DNA from: Microvirga lenta
Lineage (GTDB): Bacteria > Pseudomonadota > Alphaproteobacteria > Rhizobiales > Beijerinckiaceae
DNA length: 64,000 nt
Direction: 5' to 3'
NCBI RefSeq assembly: GCF_020532555.1
Contig: NZ_JAJBBR010000008.1
Location: 186,001 to 250,000 of the forward strand
Position numbers and translations under genes: made by a program. Shown piece by piece: positions 33,353 through 41,148 of this stretch (position 1 is the first letter of the stretch; every line of letters begins with the position of its first letter). A model generated the notes under the pieces. That model was not told where the DNA came from. It searched no databases and saw only the letters and a program-made list of their open reading frames with translations.

Positions 33353-34369
33353 TCAACCCGCCGCCGACAGCGCCGCCTCTTCCGGCGCCGCCTCGCCGCG
33401 GGACACATGGGCCACCGCGTCGCGCAGGGTCTGGAGATCCGCGGTCGGCTTCACGCCTTCCGTCGCCAGATGGCGGCGATAGGCGCGGGCGCCGGGGCGG
33501 CCGGTGAAGAGGCCGAGCATGTGGCGGGTCATGGCGTGGAGGCGCACGCCCTCGGCGAGACGGGCGGCGACGTAGGGCTCGTAGGCCTCGACCGCCTCGA
33601 AGGCATCGGCCACCGGCGGTTCCTCGCCGTAGAGCTCGCGGTCCACGGCCAGCAGGATCTCCGGCTCCTGATAGGCCACGCGGCCCAGCATCACGCCGTC
33701 CACATGGCGCAGGTGCTCGCGCACCTCCGCCATGGTGCGGATGCCGCCGTTGATGGCGACCGGCAGGTCCGGCCGCGCCTGCTTCAGGCGGTAGACTCGC
33801 GGGTAGTCGAGGGGCGGAATGTCCCGGTTCTCCTTGGGCGACAGGCCCTGGAGCCAGGCCTTGCGGGCATGGACCGTCAGGGCGTCGACGCCCGCCGCCA
33901 CCACGCATTCGGCGAGGCGGTTCAGGGCTTCTTCCGTGTCCTGGTCGTCCACGCCGATGCGGCACTTCACCGTGACGGGCAGCGAGACGGCGGCCTTCAT
34001 GGCGGCGACGCAATCGCCCACCAGCTCCGGCTCCTGCATGAGGCAGGCGCCGAAGCGGCCGTTCTGCACCCGGTCGGAGGGGCAGCCCACGTTCAAATTG
34101 ATCTCGTCGTAGCCGAAATCGGCGCAGATCCGGGCTGCCTCGGTCAGGTCCTTGGGGTCGGAGCCGCCGAGCTGCACCGCCACCGGGTGCTCGGCCTCGT
34201 CGAAGCCGAGCAGGCGCTCGCGCGGGCCGTGTATGACCGCGCCCGTGGTGACCATTTCCGTATAGAGCCGCGCCCGGCGCGACATGACCCGATGGAGCGA
34301 CCTGCAAAAACGGTCAGTCCATTCCATCATGGGTGCAACGCTCAGCCTCATGTCCTCGACAGGCAGCAC
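33353..34369 (-). CDS. dusA: tRNA-dihydrouridine(20/20a) synthase DusA
   Basis: A 338-aa FMN enzyme that reduces uridine 20/20a in the D loop of tRNAs. N-terminal motif is LSVAPMMEWTDRFCR; the catalytic region is NLNVGCPSDRVQNGRFGACLM with Cys96. FMN-contact segments VKCRIGVDD, LTVHARKAWLQGLSPKENR and INGGIRTMAEV follow. The SPKENR stretch separates DusA from DusB and DusC. The last 30 residues form a non-conserved Glu/Ala-rich tail. The start ATG 34369 gives a five-residue leader before the conserved core; ATG 34351 is also possible. It is divergent from the PilZ gene. Confidence 0.95.
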   Translation of the reverse strand: MLPVEDMRLSVAPMMEWTDRFCRSLHRVMSRRARLYTEMVTTGAVIHGPRERLLGFDEAEHPVAVQLGGSDPKDLTEAARICADFGYDEINLNVGCPSDRVQNGRFGACLMQEPELVGDCVAAMKAAVSLPVTVKCRIGVDDQDTEEALNRLAECVVAAGVDALTVHARKAWLQGLSPKENRDIPPLDYPRVYRLKQARPDLPVAINGGIRTMAEVREHLRHVDGVMLGRVAYQEPEILLAVDRELYGEEPPVADAFEAVEAYEPYVAARLAEGVRLHAMTRHMLGLFTGRPGARAYRRHLATEGVKPTADLQTLRDAVAHVSRGEAAPEEAALSAAG

Positions 34370-34643
34370 TTCTCTCGATCCCTTCCTGCCGAACCACCTC
34401 CGGCATCTTCACCACGTGGCTCCCGATACCGTCCCGACGCACCCCGGATCAAGGTCCGTCGCGCCCTTTCGGATCGGCAGCCGCGCCAGACATGGCGACG
34501 GTGGCAAAGGGCAACAAGCGCGGCCGCGTCGAAATGCGCCGCAGGCTGGAGCCTGCGGGATCACTTGCGGCTTGGAGGCGAGAGCGGAATAAGTTATGTT
34601 GTAACAATTGTGGTGCGCGGCGCGCGTTCATGGGAGGACTGCA

Positions 34644-35042
34644 GTGCAAGACCGTCGTTCGGACAGCCGGAAGCCTACGATCCTGGAGGGACGCATTCGG
34701 GTCGGTGAGCGGATGCCGGACATCGAATGCACCGTCCGCGACCTTTCGGAGGCCGGGGCGCAGATCTGGGCTCCCCCCTCCGTCGACCTCCCCCGGGAAT
34801 TCGACATCGACATCCCGAAGCGGGGGCAGTCCCATCGGGCCCAGATCATCTGGTCCAAGGACAGAAGCCACGGCATCGCCTTCGTCCAGAAGCAGCCGGA
34901 GACCGGCCGCGGGGCCGGGGCGGCCCAGGCTTCCGCCAGCTCGCACGTTCAGGACATTCTCGACGATGCCCGGCAACAGCTTGCCCAGGCGATGGGCATT
35001 CCCCCGGACTCGATCCGGTTGAGGATCGAGATCGACGGCTGA
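34644..35042 (+). CDS. PilZ domain protein
   Basis: A 132-aa protein whose first 80 residues form a PilZ domain: QDRRSDSRKPTILEGRI gives the RxxxR c-di-GMP motif, followed by DLSEAGAQIWAP (the (D/N)xSxxG motif) and AQIIWSKDRSHGIAF. It therefore probably binds cyclic di-GMP. The last 45 residues are an Ala/Gln-rich tail with ARQQLAQAMGIPPDSIRL. GTG 34644 is preferred because GGGAGGA lies five bases upstream; an earlier ATG at 34608 has no site. It is divergent from dusA and not next to a cyclase or motility gene. Confidence 0.88.
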   Translation: MQDRRSDSRKPTILEGRIRVGERMPDIECTVRDLSEAGAQIWAPPSVDLPREFDIDIPKRGQSHRAQIIWSKDRSHGIAFVQKQPETGRGAGAAQASASSHVQDILDDARQQLAQAMGIPPDSIRLRIEIDG

Positions 35043-35307
35043 CGGGCCGCGCCCCTCGCGAAAGCAAAAAATTTTCCCCCGCCCCGCCGGCATCGCTTTG
35101 GGCAAACAGTCCTGCGATTGCGCCGGCCCTGGCGGCTTTTGTGGCCCGGAGCGCGAAACTCAAGGAAAATAAGCGGTTGCGCCGCATCGGGCACCGGGAC
35201 GGCGGCGGCTCTCCTGCTGCCGCGCTACCGCAATCTCGCCCGAATGGGCCGCTGACCTGAGCCATCGGACCAGCCGAATCGCGGCTCCATCACACAAGGG
35301 AACGCCC

Positions 35308-36108
35308 ATGTCGATCAACTGGCTCATCCTGACCCCAGGTCCCGAAAGCCTCCTGCTCCCGACCTACGGCTATTATGGCGGCCCCGGCTATTCCGGCGGC
35401 GCGCTCATCGGCGCGGGCGAGGTCCCGGACCCCACCCTCCAGCCCCAGGACCCGCTGGATGCCCTCTTCCGGCAGCACGACGCCGCCTACACGCCCACGG
35501 CGACGCCGGGCGAACTCGCCCAGGCCGACATCCTCCTGATCGAGAACATCCTGGCCCTTCCCGAGGAGGCGGTGACCGGCGAAGGCGACCTCTATGCGGG
35601 CGCCGCCGTCCTGGCGATGATCTATCAGATCGTGGAGAGGCACGATCAGCCGCAGGTTCTGGCCCAGATCGACCTGAGGGACACGATCCGCGGCGCGGTG
35701 GACCTCATCGAACAGGGCAGCGTCGAGCCCGACCCGCAGGAGATCGCAGGCTTCGTGACCTGGCTCACGACCACGGGCAATGCGCTCGCCCAGTCCGACA
35801 GCCCGCTCGCCGATGCGCTCTCCGAGGAGTTCCTCGATCTCGCGGCATCCCTCGCCGCCGCGCCTCCGGCCGAGTTCCAGAACGTGCTGACCGACGAAGC
35901 GCTCGATTTCCTGGAAGACCTGGGCTCGCATCTCGAAGATGCGGTCGAGACCATGGCAACGACGGCGAAGCTGGACGACCTGCGGGACCTCCTGGACGGC
36001 GATGCCTTCGACTGGGCCGCCGTCCTCGTCCCGGACAGCCCTCCCCCGTCGCTCGCCGCCCTGGCCGACAGGCTCGACCTGCCCTGGAAGGGGGATTTCC
36101 TGATCTAG
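35308..36108 (+). CDS. Unrecognised acidic protein with phospholipase A2-like active-site pattern
   Basis: A 266-aa acidic protein without signal peptide. Residues 20-85 show the order typical of the small PLA2 fold of phage and parvovirus capsids: a Y-x-G-x-G calcium-loop-like segment (GYYGGPGYSGG), then DALFRQHDAAY with His57-Asp58 and Tyr61, then QADILLIENI where Asp74 would complete the dyad. The rest (about 90-266) is helical and very rich in Asp, Glu, Leu and Ala. The family name is not known to me. ATG 35308 follows AAGGGAACGCCC. The 3' end overlaps the convergent ybaK gene by four bases. Activity is inferred, not shown. Confidence 0.6.
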   Translation: MSINWLILTPGPESLLLPTYGYYGGPGYSGGALIGAGEVPDPTLQPQDPLDALFRQHDAAYTPTATPGELAQADILLIENILALPEEAVTGEGDLYAGAAVLAMIYQIVERHDQPQVLAQIDLRDTIRGAVDLIEQGSVEPDPQEIAGFVTWLTTTGNALAQSDSPLADALSEEFLDLAASLAAAPPAEFQNVLTDEALDFLEDLGSHLEDAVETMATTAKLDDLRDLLDGDAFDWAAVLVPDSPPPSLAALADRLDLPWKGDFLI

Positions 36109-36575
36109 ATCAGGACCGCGGCCTTGGCTTCCAGCGCCGAGGCCGCATCGCGCGGGCTGAGCTGCACCTGCAGCCCGCGCTGGCCGCCATTGATGAAGAC
36201 GCTGACGTGCGAGAGGGCGGATTGCTCGATCACGGTCGGCACCCGCCTTTTCTGCCCGAAGGGGCTGATGCCGCCCACATGATAGCCGGTGATGCGCTCC
36301 GCATCCGGCGGCTTCATCATCTGGGCCGACTTGCCGCCGAGAGCCGCCGCCAGCTTCTTCAGGTTCACCTCCCGGTCCGACGGGACCACGGCGCAGGCGG
36401 GCTTGCCGTCCACCGTCACCATGAGGGTCTTGAGAACGCTGTTGGGATCGGCGCCCAGGGCCTCGGCGGCCTGGAGGCCGATGCGCTCCGCATTGGGATC
36501 GTAGTCGTAGGCATGGACCGTGAAGGAGACGCCCGCCTGCTGCAGGGCGAGCGTGGCCCGGGTGGTCTTGGACAT
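36105..36575 (-). CDS. ybaK: Cys-tRNA(Pro) deacylase YbaK/EbsC
   Basis: A 156-aa trans-editing enzyme that hydrolyses mischarged Cys-tRNA(Pro). The family pattern is present: TRATLALQQAGVSFTVHAYDYD near the start, GLQAAEALG, VLKTLMV, the conserved lysine in VNLKKLAAALG, and the GYHVGGISPFGQKRRVP loop with the GGISPF motif. Length is normal. It follows the ureE gene by 28 nt on the same strand and may be read through. Its stop overlaps the convergent PLA2-like gene by four bases. Confidence 0.93.
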   Translation of the reverse strand: MSKTTRATLALQQAGVSFTVHAYDYDPNAERIGLQAAEALGADPNSVLKTLMVTVDGKPACAVVPSDREVNLKKLAAALGGKSAQMMKPPDAERITGYHVGGISPFGQKRRVPTVIEQSALSHVSVFINGGQRGLQVQLSPRDAASALEAKAAVLI

Positions 36576-36603
36576 GGCCGTTCAGGCTCCGGAAGATGCC
36601 CGG

Positions 36604-37254
36604 TCAGTGCTCGTGCTTGTGCCCGTGGTGGTGATGCCCGCAACCGCAGCCGGGACCGTGCTCATGGTGGTCATGGTCGTGGGCGTGACCGTGCTTGTGA
36701 TCGTGGTGCGCATGGTCGTGGCTGTGGGCATGGCCGTGGTCGTGATGTCCATGGTCGTGCCCATGGGAATGGGAATGGCCATGATGATGGTGGTGATGCC
36801 CGTGGCCGTGATGGTCGTGGTCGCAATGGTGGGCGCTGCGCTCCGGCCGGAAGGGGCGCTCGACGGGGGTCGCCGTGCAGCCCTGCCCGCGCACCAGCTC
36901 GGCGACGGCCGGGTCGTTTTCCACGTAGAGCGCATCCGCCGTCACCTCGACGAGGCCGTGCTGGCTGCCGAGATGCCAGGCGAGGCGCGTGAGACGCAGC
37001 GGGTTCTCGGCCTTCACCTCCAGCAGGCGCTCGGGAGCGGCCTTGACCTGGACGAGGCGTCCGTCCTCGAGGCGCAGGGCGTCGCCGTCGTTGACGGTGG
37101 TCTCCATGTCGAGGTCGAGCAGGATCTCGGTGCCGCCCTCCCCCTTGAGCGTCCCCTGGCGGCGGTTGCGGGCCGCATGGTCGAGCGTGATCGTGTCGAC
37201 GACGCGGTCGGCCTTCACGGCGGGCTTGCGGACGATGGTGGTGACGCGGGGCAT
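36604..37254 (-). CDS. ureE: Urease accessory protein UreE with very long His-rich tail
   Basis: A 216-aa nickel chaperone for urease maturation. Residues 1-140 fit UreE: DRVVDTITLDHAARNRRQG, LLDLDMETTVNDGDAL, the VKAENPLRLTRLAWHLGSQH region, and the VRGQGCTATPVERPFRPE end. The tail of about 75 residues contains about 41 histidines and is much longer than in most relatives, with a CGCG motif close to the end. It would bind many nickel ions. No other urease gene is in the window. It lies 80 nt after guaD, downstream of the xdh operon, so purine degradation to urea may explain the neighbourhood. ATG 37254 gives MPRVTTIVRK. Confidence 0.85.
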   Translation of the reverse strand: MPRVTTIVRKPAVKADRVVDTITLDHAARNRRQGTLKGEGGTEILLDLDMETTVNDGDALRLEDGRLVQVKAAPERLLEVKAENPLRLTRLAWHLGSQHGLVEVTADALYVENDPAVAELVRGQGCTATPVERPFRPERSAHHCDHDHHGHGHHHHHHGHSHSHGHDHGHHDHGHAHSHDHAHHDHKHGHAHDHDHHEHGPGCGCGHHHHGHKHEH

Positions 37255-37302
37255 GGCTTTGTCTCGGAAGGGTGGAGGTGCGGGCTCTTTAGATAGGACG
37301 TG

Positions 37303-37327
37303 CCGCCGGCAAAACCCATGCCGGCGG
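37303..37327 (-). other. Hairpin between guaD and ureE
   Basis: A perfect 8-bp GC stem (37303-37310 with 37320-37327, 9-nt loop) lies 8 nt after the guaD stop on the transcribed strand. There is no T-run. It could stabilise the xdh-guaD mRNA end or partly separate ureE. Confidence 0.4.
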
Positions 37328-37334
37328 GCGCTGC

Positions 37335-37820
37335 TTAATAGCTCACCTTGTCCGGCTTGTCCGCCCAGGCGTCGAAGACGGCCCTGGCCTCCAGGCTCGG
37401 CAGGTGGTCCATGGGGATCAGGCGCTCTTCCGGCGCTTTCGGGATCTCGTCGTAGATCAGGCTGTCGTCGAAGCCGATCTCGGCCGCGTCCTGGCGGGTA
37501 TTGGCGTAGACGATGCGGGACACCCGCGCCCAATAGGCCGAGGCCAGGCACATGGGGCACGGCTCGCAGCTCGTATAGAGGGTCGCGCCATGGAGGGCGA
37601 AATCCCCCACCGCCTCGCAGGCGCGGCGGATCGCCGTGACCTCCGCATGGGCCGTGGGATCGTTGGTGGACGTGACCTGGTTCCAGCCCTCGGCCAGCAC
37701 CTTGCCGTCGCGCACGATCACGGCGCCGAAGGGGCCGCCGGCGCCTTCGGCCATGTGCTCGCGCGAAAGGGCGACAGCGCGGGCGAGATGGCGCTGATCT
37801 TCTGTTCTGTCGTCTGTCAT
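37335..37820 (-). CDS. guaD: Guanine deaminase (cytidine-deaminase fold)
   Basis: A 161-aa zinc deaminase that converts guanine to xanthine. The zinc site is HAE (His58, Glu60) and PCPMC (Cys88, Cys91). Features shared with Bacillus GuaD are GGPFGAVIVRDGK, NQVTSTNDPTAHAE and the C-terminal region with IYDEI. This small enzyme is unrelated to the large metal-dependent guanine deaminases. ATG 37820 overlaps the xdhC stop as ATGA. Its place at the end of xdhABC supports guanine, rather than cytosine or tRNA adenosine, as substrate, since xanthine is the substrate of the adjacent dehydrogenase. Confidence 0.9.
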   Translation of the reverse strand: MTDDRTEDQRHLARAVALSREHMAEGAGGPFGAVIVRDGKVLAEGWNQVTSTNDPTAHAEVTAIRRACEAVGDFALHGATLYTSCEPCPMCLASAYWARVSRIVYANTRQDAAEIGFDDSLIYDEIPKAPEERLIPMDHLPSLEARAVFDAWADKPDKVSY

Positions 37821-38788
37821 GGGGCGCTTTTATCGTTTGCGGCGGTGGGACGCGAGAAGTTTAAGCCGGAAAGGCCCCGCTCACGCACCTGGAGCAGTTG
37901 GGCGGCCACCGAGGCCGCGATGACGGCGGGCTCCTTGCCTCCGATGCCGGGAAGGCCGATGGGGCAGACCAGCGAACCGATGCGGCTTTCGCTCAGGCCC
38001 AGCTCCCGGAAGCGCTTTTCGAACCGCGCCCGCTTCGTGGCGCTGCCTATCAGGCCCACGTAAGGAAAGCCCCGGCTCAGGGCCGCGGCCGTGATCGCCA
38101 TGTCGAGGGGGTGGTCGTGGGTCATGACCAGCACGAGGGCCTCGGGCGGCGCCTGGGCGATCTCGGCGGCCGGATCCTGCATGCGGACCGCAACGGCATT
38201 CCCGGGCACATGGCGGGGGAAGGCGTCCTCCCGGTCGTCGAGCCAGCGTACGGAGAACGGCAGGGGCGCCAGGGCCAGCACGAGGGCGCGCCCCACATGC
38301 CCGGCCCCGAAGACGAGAACCGGCGTCCGCTCCTCTCCATGGGTTTCATGCCACTGGGTCTCCGCGTCGTCGCCGACGGCGGATGACATGTCCCGCACCA
38401 CGCGGCCGTCGACGAGGCGGCACTCCACCTCGAACGTGCCACCCTCCTCGGCCTCCGCCAGGCGTTCGATGTCCTCCAGATCGTGCCCGTCGAAGGTCTC
38501 GATCAGGATCTTCACCCGCCCGCCGCAGCACTGGCCGAGATCGGGGCCGAGCGCCTGATCGAGCAGGCGGGCCTGCCGGTCGCCCCTCGCCAGCATGTCC
38601 CTGGCGATGTCGAGCATGAGGAACTCGAGCTGGCCGCCGCCGATGGTGCCGTGGAAGGCGCCATCCGGGCGCACGACCATGCGGGCGCCCGCCTCGCGCG
38701 GAGCCGAGCCCTTCACCTCGTGGACGCTGACGAGGGCAGCGGAACCGTGCCGGCCCACGAACTCGGCAAGCTGCCGCCAGACCTTCAC
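37817..38788 (-). CDS. xdhC: Xanthine dehydrogenase accessory protein XdhC
   Basis: A 323-aa protein that inserts sulfurated molybdenum cofactor into XdhB and is not part of the final enzyme. The N-terminal CoxI-like region contains SVHEVKGSAPREAGARMVV, GTIGGGQLEF and GPDLGQCCGGRVKIL (paired cysteines). A Rossmann domain follows with VLVFGAGHVGRAL, then VMTHDHPLD and GLIGSATKRARFEKRF near the end. The GTG start at 38788 overlaps the xdhB stop as GTGA; no ATG is available. The end overlaps guaD by four bases. The frame continues upstream across xdhB only as noise. Confidence 0.94.
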   Translation of the reverse strand: MKVWRQLAEFVGRHGSAALVSVHEVKGSAPREAGARMVVRPDGAFHGTIGGGQLEFLMLDIARDMLARGDRQARLLDQALGPDLGQCCGGRVKILIETFDGHDLEDIERLAEAEEGGTFEVECRLVDGRVVRDMSSAVGDDAETQWHETHGEERTPVLVFGAGHVGRALVLALAPLPFSVRWLDDREDAFPRHVPGNAVAVRMQDPAAEIAQAPPEALVLVMTHDHPLDMAITAAALSRGFPYVGLIGSATKRARFEKRFRELGLSESRIGSLVCPIGLPGIGGKEPAVIAASVAAQLLQVRERGLSGLNFSRPTAANDKSAP

Positions 38789-41145
38789 CCCATCGGCCTC
38801 CCGCGCAGGGCCTCGCAGGCTCTCAGGAGGGCCTCGGGGGTGGCAGGCGCGTGCAGCGGCACGGGCTTCGACGGATCGAGGGAATGCACCGCATCGGCCA
38901 GCGCGCAGAACACGCTGTTCGCCAGCATGATCGGCGGCTCGCCCACCGCCTTCGAGCGGTAGACCGTCTCCTCCCGGTTGGCGTTGGGATAGAGCGCAAC
39001 GTTGAAATCCGCCGGCACGTCGGACGCCACCGGGATCTTGTAGGTGGACGGCGCATGCGTGAGCAGGCGCCCCTCGCTGTTGAAGACCAGCTCCTCCGTG
39101 GTGAGCCAGCCCATGCCCTGAACGAACCCGCCCTCGATCTGGCCGATGTCGATGGCCGGGTTCAGGGACTTGCCGACATCGTGGAGGATATCCGCGCGCA
39201 GGAGGCGGTTCTCGCCGGTCAGCGTGTCGACGATCACCTCTGAGCAGGCGGCCCCGTAGGCGAAGTAGAAGAACGGGCGACCCGTGGCGCTCGCCCGGTC
39301 CCAGGTGATCTTCGGCGTCGCGTAATGGCCCGCTTCCGAGAGCGCCACGCGGGACTGGATGCATTTGCGCGCGAGCTCGGTGAAGGAGATGCTTTCGTTG
39401 CCGATGAAGACCCTGTCGTCGCGGAATTGGATCTGCTCCTCGGGCACGTCGTAGCTCTGCGCCGCATGGGCGATCATGCGGCGCTTGATGGCGCCGGCCG
39501 CGATGCGGGCCGCCATGCCGTTGAGATCGGAGCCGGAGGAGGCCGCCGTGGGCGAGGTGTTGGGTACCTTCGCCGTGGTCGTCGCGGTGATGCGCACCCG
39601 CTCCATGGCGATGCCGAACTCCTCGGCCACCACCTGCGCCACCTTGATGTAGAGCCCCTGCCCCATCTCGGTGCCGCCGTGGTTCAGGTGTACGGAGCCG
39701 TCCTGATAGACATGGACCAGCGCACCCGCCTGGTTGAGATGGGTGAGCGTGAAGCTGATGCCGAACTTCACCGGCGTGAGCGCCAGCCCCCGCTTCATGA
39801 TGGGCGAGGATGCGTTGAACTCCGCGATCTCCGCGCGCCGCGCCCGGTAATCGGAGGTTCGCTCCAGCGTCTGCACGAGGCCGTGCAGCGTCTCGATCTC
39901 CTCCACCTCCATGCCGAAGGGCGTGAGGTTGCCGTCGGGCCGGTAGAAATTGGCATAGCGAACGTCGAGCGGGTCGCACCCGGTCGCCCAGGCGATCTGG
40001 TCCATCACGTGCTCGATGGCGAGCATTCCCTGCGGTCCGCCGAAGCCGCGGAAGGCGGTGTTCGACACGGTGTTGGTCTTGAGCCGTTTCGACCCCACAT
40101 GGACGGCCGGCATCCAATAGGCGTTGTCGGCGTGGAACATGGCACGGTCGACCACGCCGCCGGAGAGATCGGCCGAGTAGCCGCAGCGGGCGAGAAGCTC
40201 CACGGAGTAGCCCTGGATGCGCCCCTCCCCGTCGATACCCACCGACCAGTCGCAGCGGAAATCGTGGCGCTTGCCGGTGAGGATGAAGTCGTCGTCCCGG
40301 TCGAGCCGCAGCTTGCACGGACGGCCCGTGACGCGGGAGGCGAGCGCCGCCGTCACGGCCCATTGCGTCGCCTGGCTCTCCTTGCCGCCGAAACCGCCGC
40401 CCATGCGGCGCGTCTCGCACACCACATAGGCATCGGGAATGTCGAGCACCCGGGCGACCACGTGCTGCACCTCGCTCGGATGCTGCGTCGAGGAATAGAC
40501 GTGGATGTCGCCGTCCTCGCCCGGCACCGCGAGGGCCACCTGGCCTTCGAGATAGAAATGCTCCTGTCCCCCGACCCGGAACTGACCCTCGATCCGGTGC
40601 GGCGCCGCCGCAATGGCCGCCTTCGCGTCGCCGCGGCCGAAGGCATAGTCCGGCAGCACGGTCTCGCCGCGCGCCAGCGCATCCTCGACGGTGATGCTGG
40701 GCGTCTCGGCTTCGATCTCCATCACGGCCAGCTTCACCGCCCGGCGCGCCACGTCGCGGGTGGTGGCGACGACCGCGAAGACCGCCTGGCCGAGAAAGCC
40801 GATCTCGTTCTCGACGAAGAGCGGATCGTCGCCGAAGGCGGGCGAGACGTCGTTCTTGCCGGGAATATCGGCGGCTGTCAGCACCGCCACGACGCCGGGC
40901 ACGGCGCGCACGGCGGAGACATCGAGGGAGAGCAGCCGTCCCCGCGCCTTCGGCGACTGGCCGATGGCCACGTGAAGCGTGCCCTCCGGTTCGCGAATGT
41001 CGTCGATGTAGTGCGCGGAGCCCTGCACGTGCTTGGCGCCGGAATCGTGCGGCAGCGGCTGCCGGACATGGCGCAGGGCCTCGCCCTGCTCTCCGGCCCA
41101 TGCGGAAGCACTGGCGGCCCCGTCCAACTTCATACGCTCGTTCAT
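38785..41145 (-). CDS. xdhB: Xanthine dehydrogenase molybdopterin-binding subunit XdhB
   Basis: A 786-aa large subunit that hydroxylates hypoxanthine and xanthine. The N-terminus (about 20-150) is the a/b hammerhead domain (GSAHYIDDI, VAVLTAADIPGKNDV). Molybdopterin contacts include TQHPSEVQHVVA, RMGGGFGGKESQ, AFRGFGGPQGM, and NHGGTEMGQGLY. The C-terminal catalytic glutamate region is in KAVGEPPIMLANSVFCAL, where the Glu after KAVG is the base. ATG 41145 begins 3 nt after xdhA with GGAG upstream. It overlaps xdhC. MoaA, needed for its cofactor, is encoded at 15.4-16.5 kb. Confidence 0.96.
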   Translation of the reverse strand: MNERMKLDGAASASAWAGEQGEALRHVRQPLPHDSGAKHVQGSAHYIDDIREPEGTLHVAIGQSPKARGRLLSLDVSAVRAVPGVVAVLTAADIPGKNDVSPAFGDDPLFVENEIGFLGQAVFAVVATTRDVARRAVKLAVMEIEAETPSITVEDALARGETVLPDYAFGRGDAKAAIAAAPHRIEGQFRVGGQEHFYLEGQVALAVPGEDGDIHVYSSTQHPSEVQHVVARVLDIPDAYVVCETRRMGGGFGGKESQATQWAVTAALASRVTGRPCKLRLDRDDDFILTGKRHDFRCDWSVGIDGEGRIQGYSVELLARCGYSADLSGGVVDRAMFHADNAYWMPAVHVGSKRLKTNTVSNTAFRGFGGPQGMLAIEHVMDQIAWATGCDPLDVRYANFYRPDGNLTPFGMEVEEIETLHGLVQTLERTSDYRARRAEIAEFNASSPIMKRGLALTPVKFGISFTLTHLNQAGALVHVYQDGSVHLNHGGTEMGQGLYIKVAQVVAEEFGIAMERVRITATTTAKVPNTSPTAASSGSDLNGMAARIAAGAIKRRMIAHAAQSYDVPEEQIQFRDDRVFIGNESISFTELARKCIQSRVALSEAGHYATPKITWDRASATGRPFFYFAYGAACSEVIVDTLTGENRLLRADILHDVGKSLNPAIDIGQIEGGFVQGMGWLTTEELVFNSEGRLLTHAPSTYKIPVASDVPADFNVALYPNANREETVYRSKAVGEPPIMLANSVFCALADAVHSLDPSKPVPLHAPATPEALLRACEALRGRPMG

Positions 41146-41148
41146 GGT

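Noticed and set aside
37817..41101. Open frame of 1,094 codons on the minus strand
   Set aside because: Only the last 323 codons (xdhC) are real. The first part is an Arg/Gly-rich alternative frame of xdhB; the GTGA overlap marks the true start.
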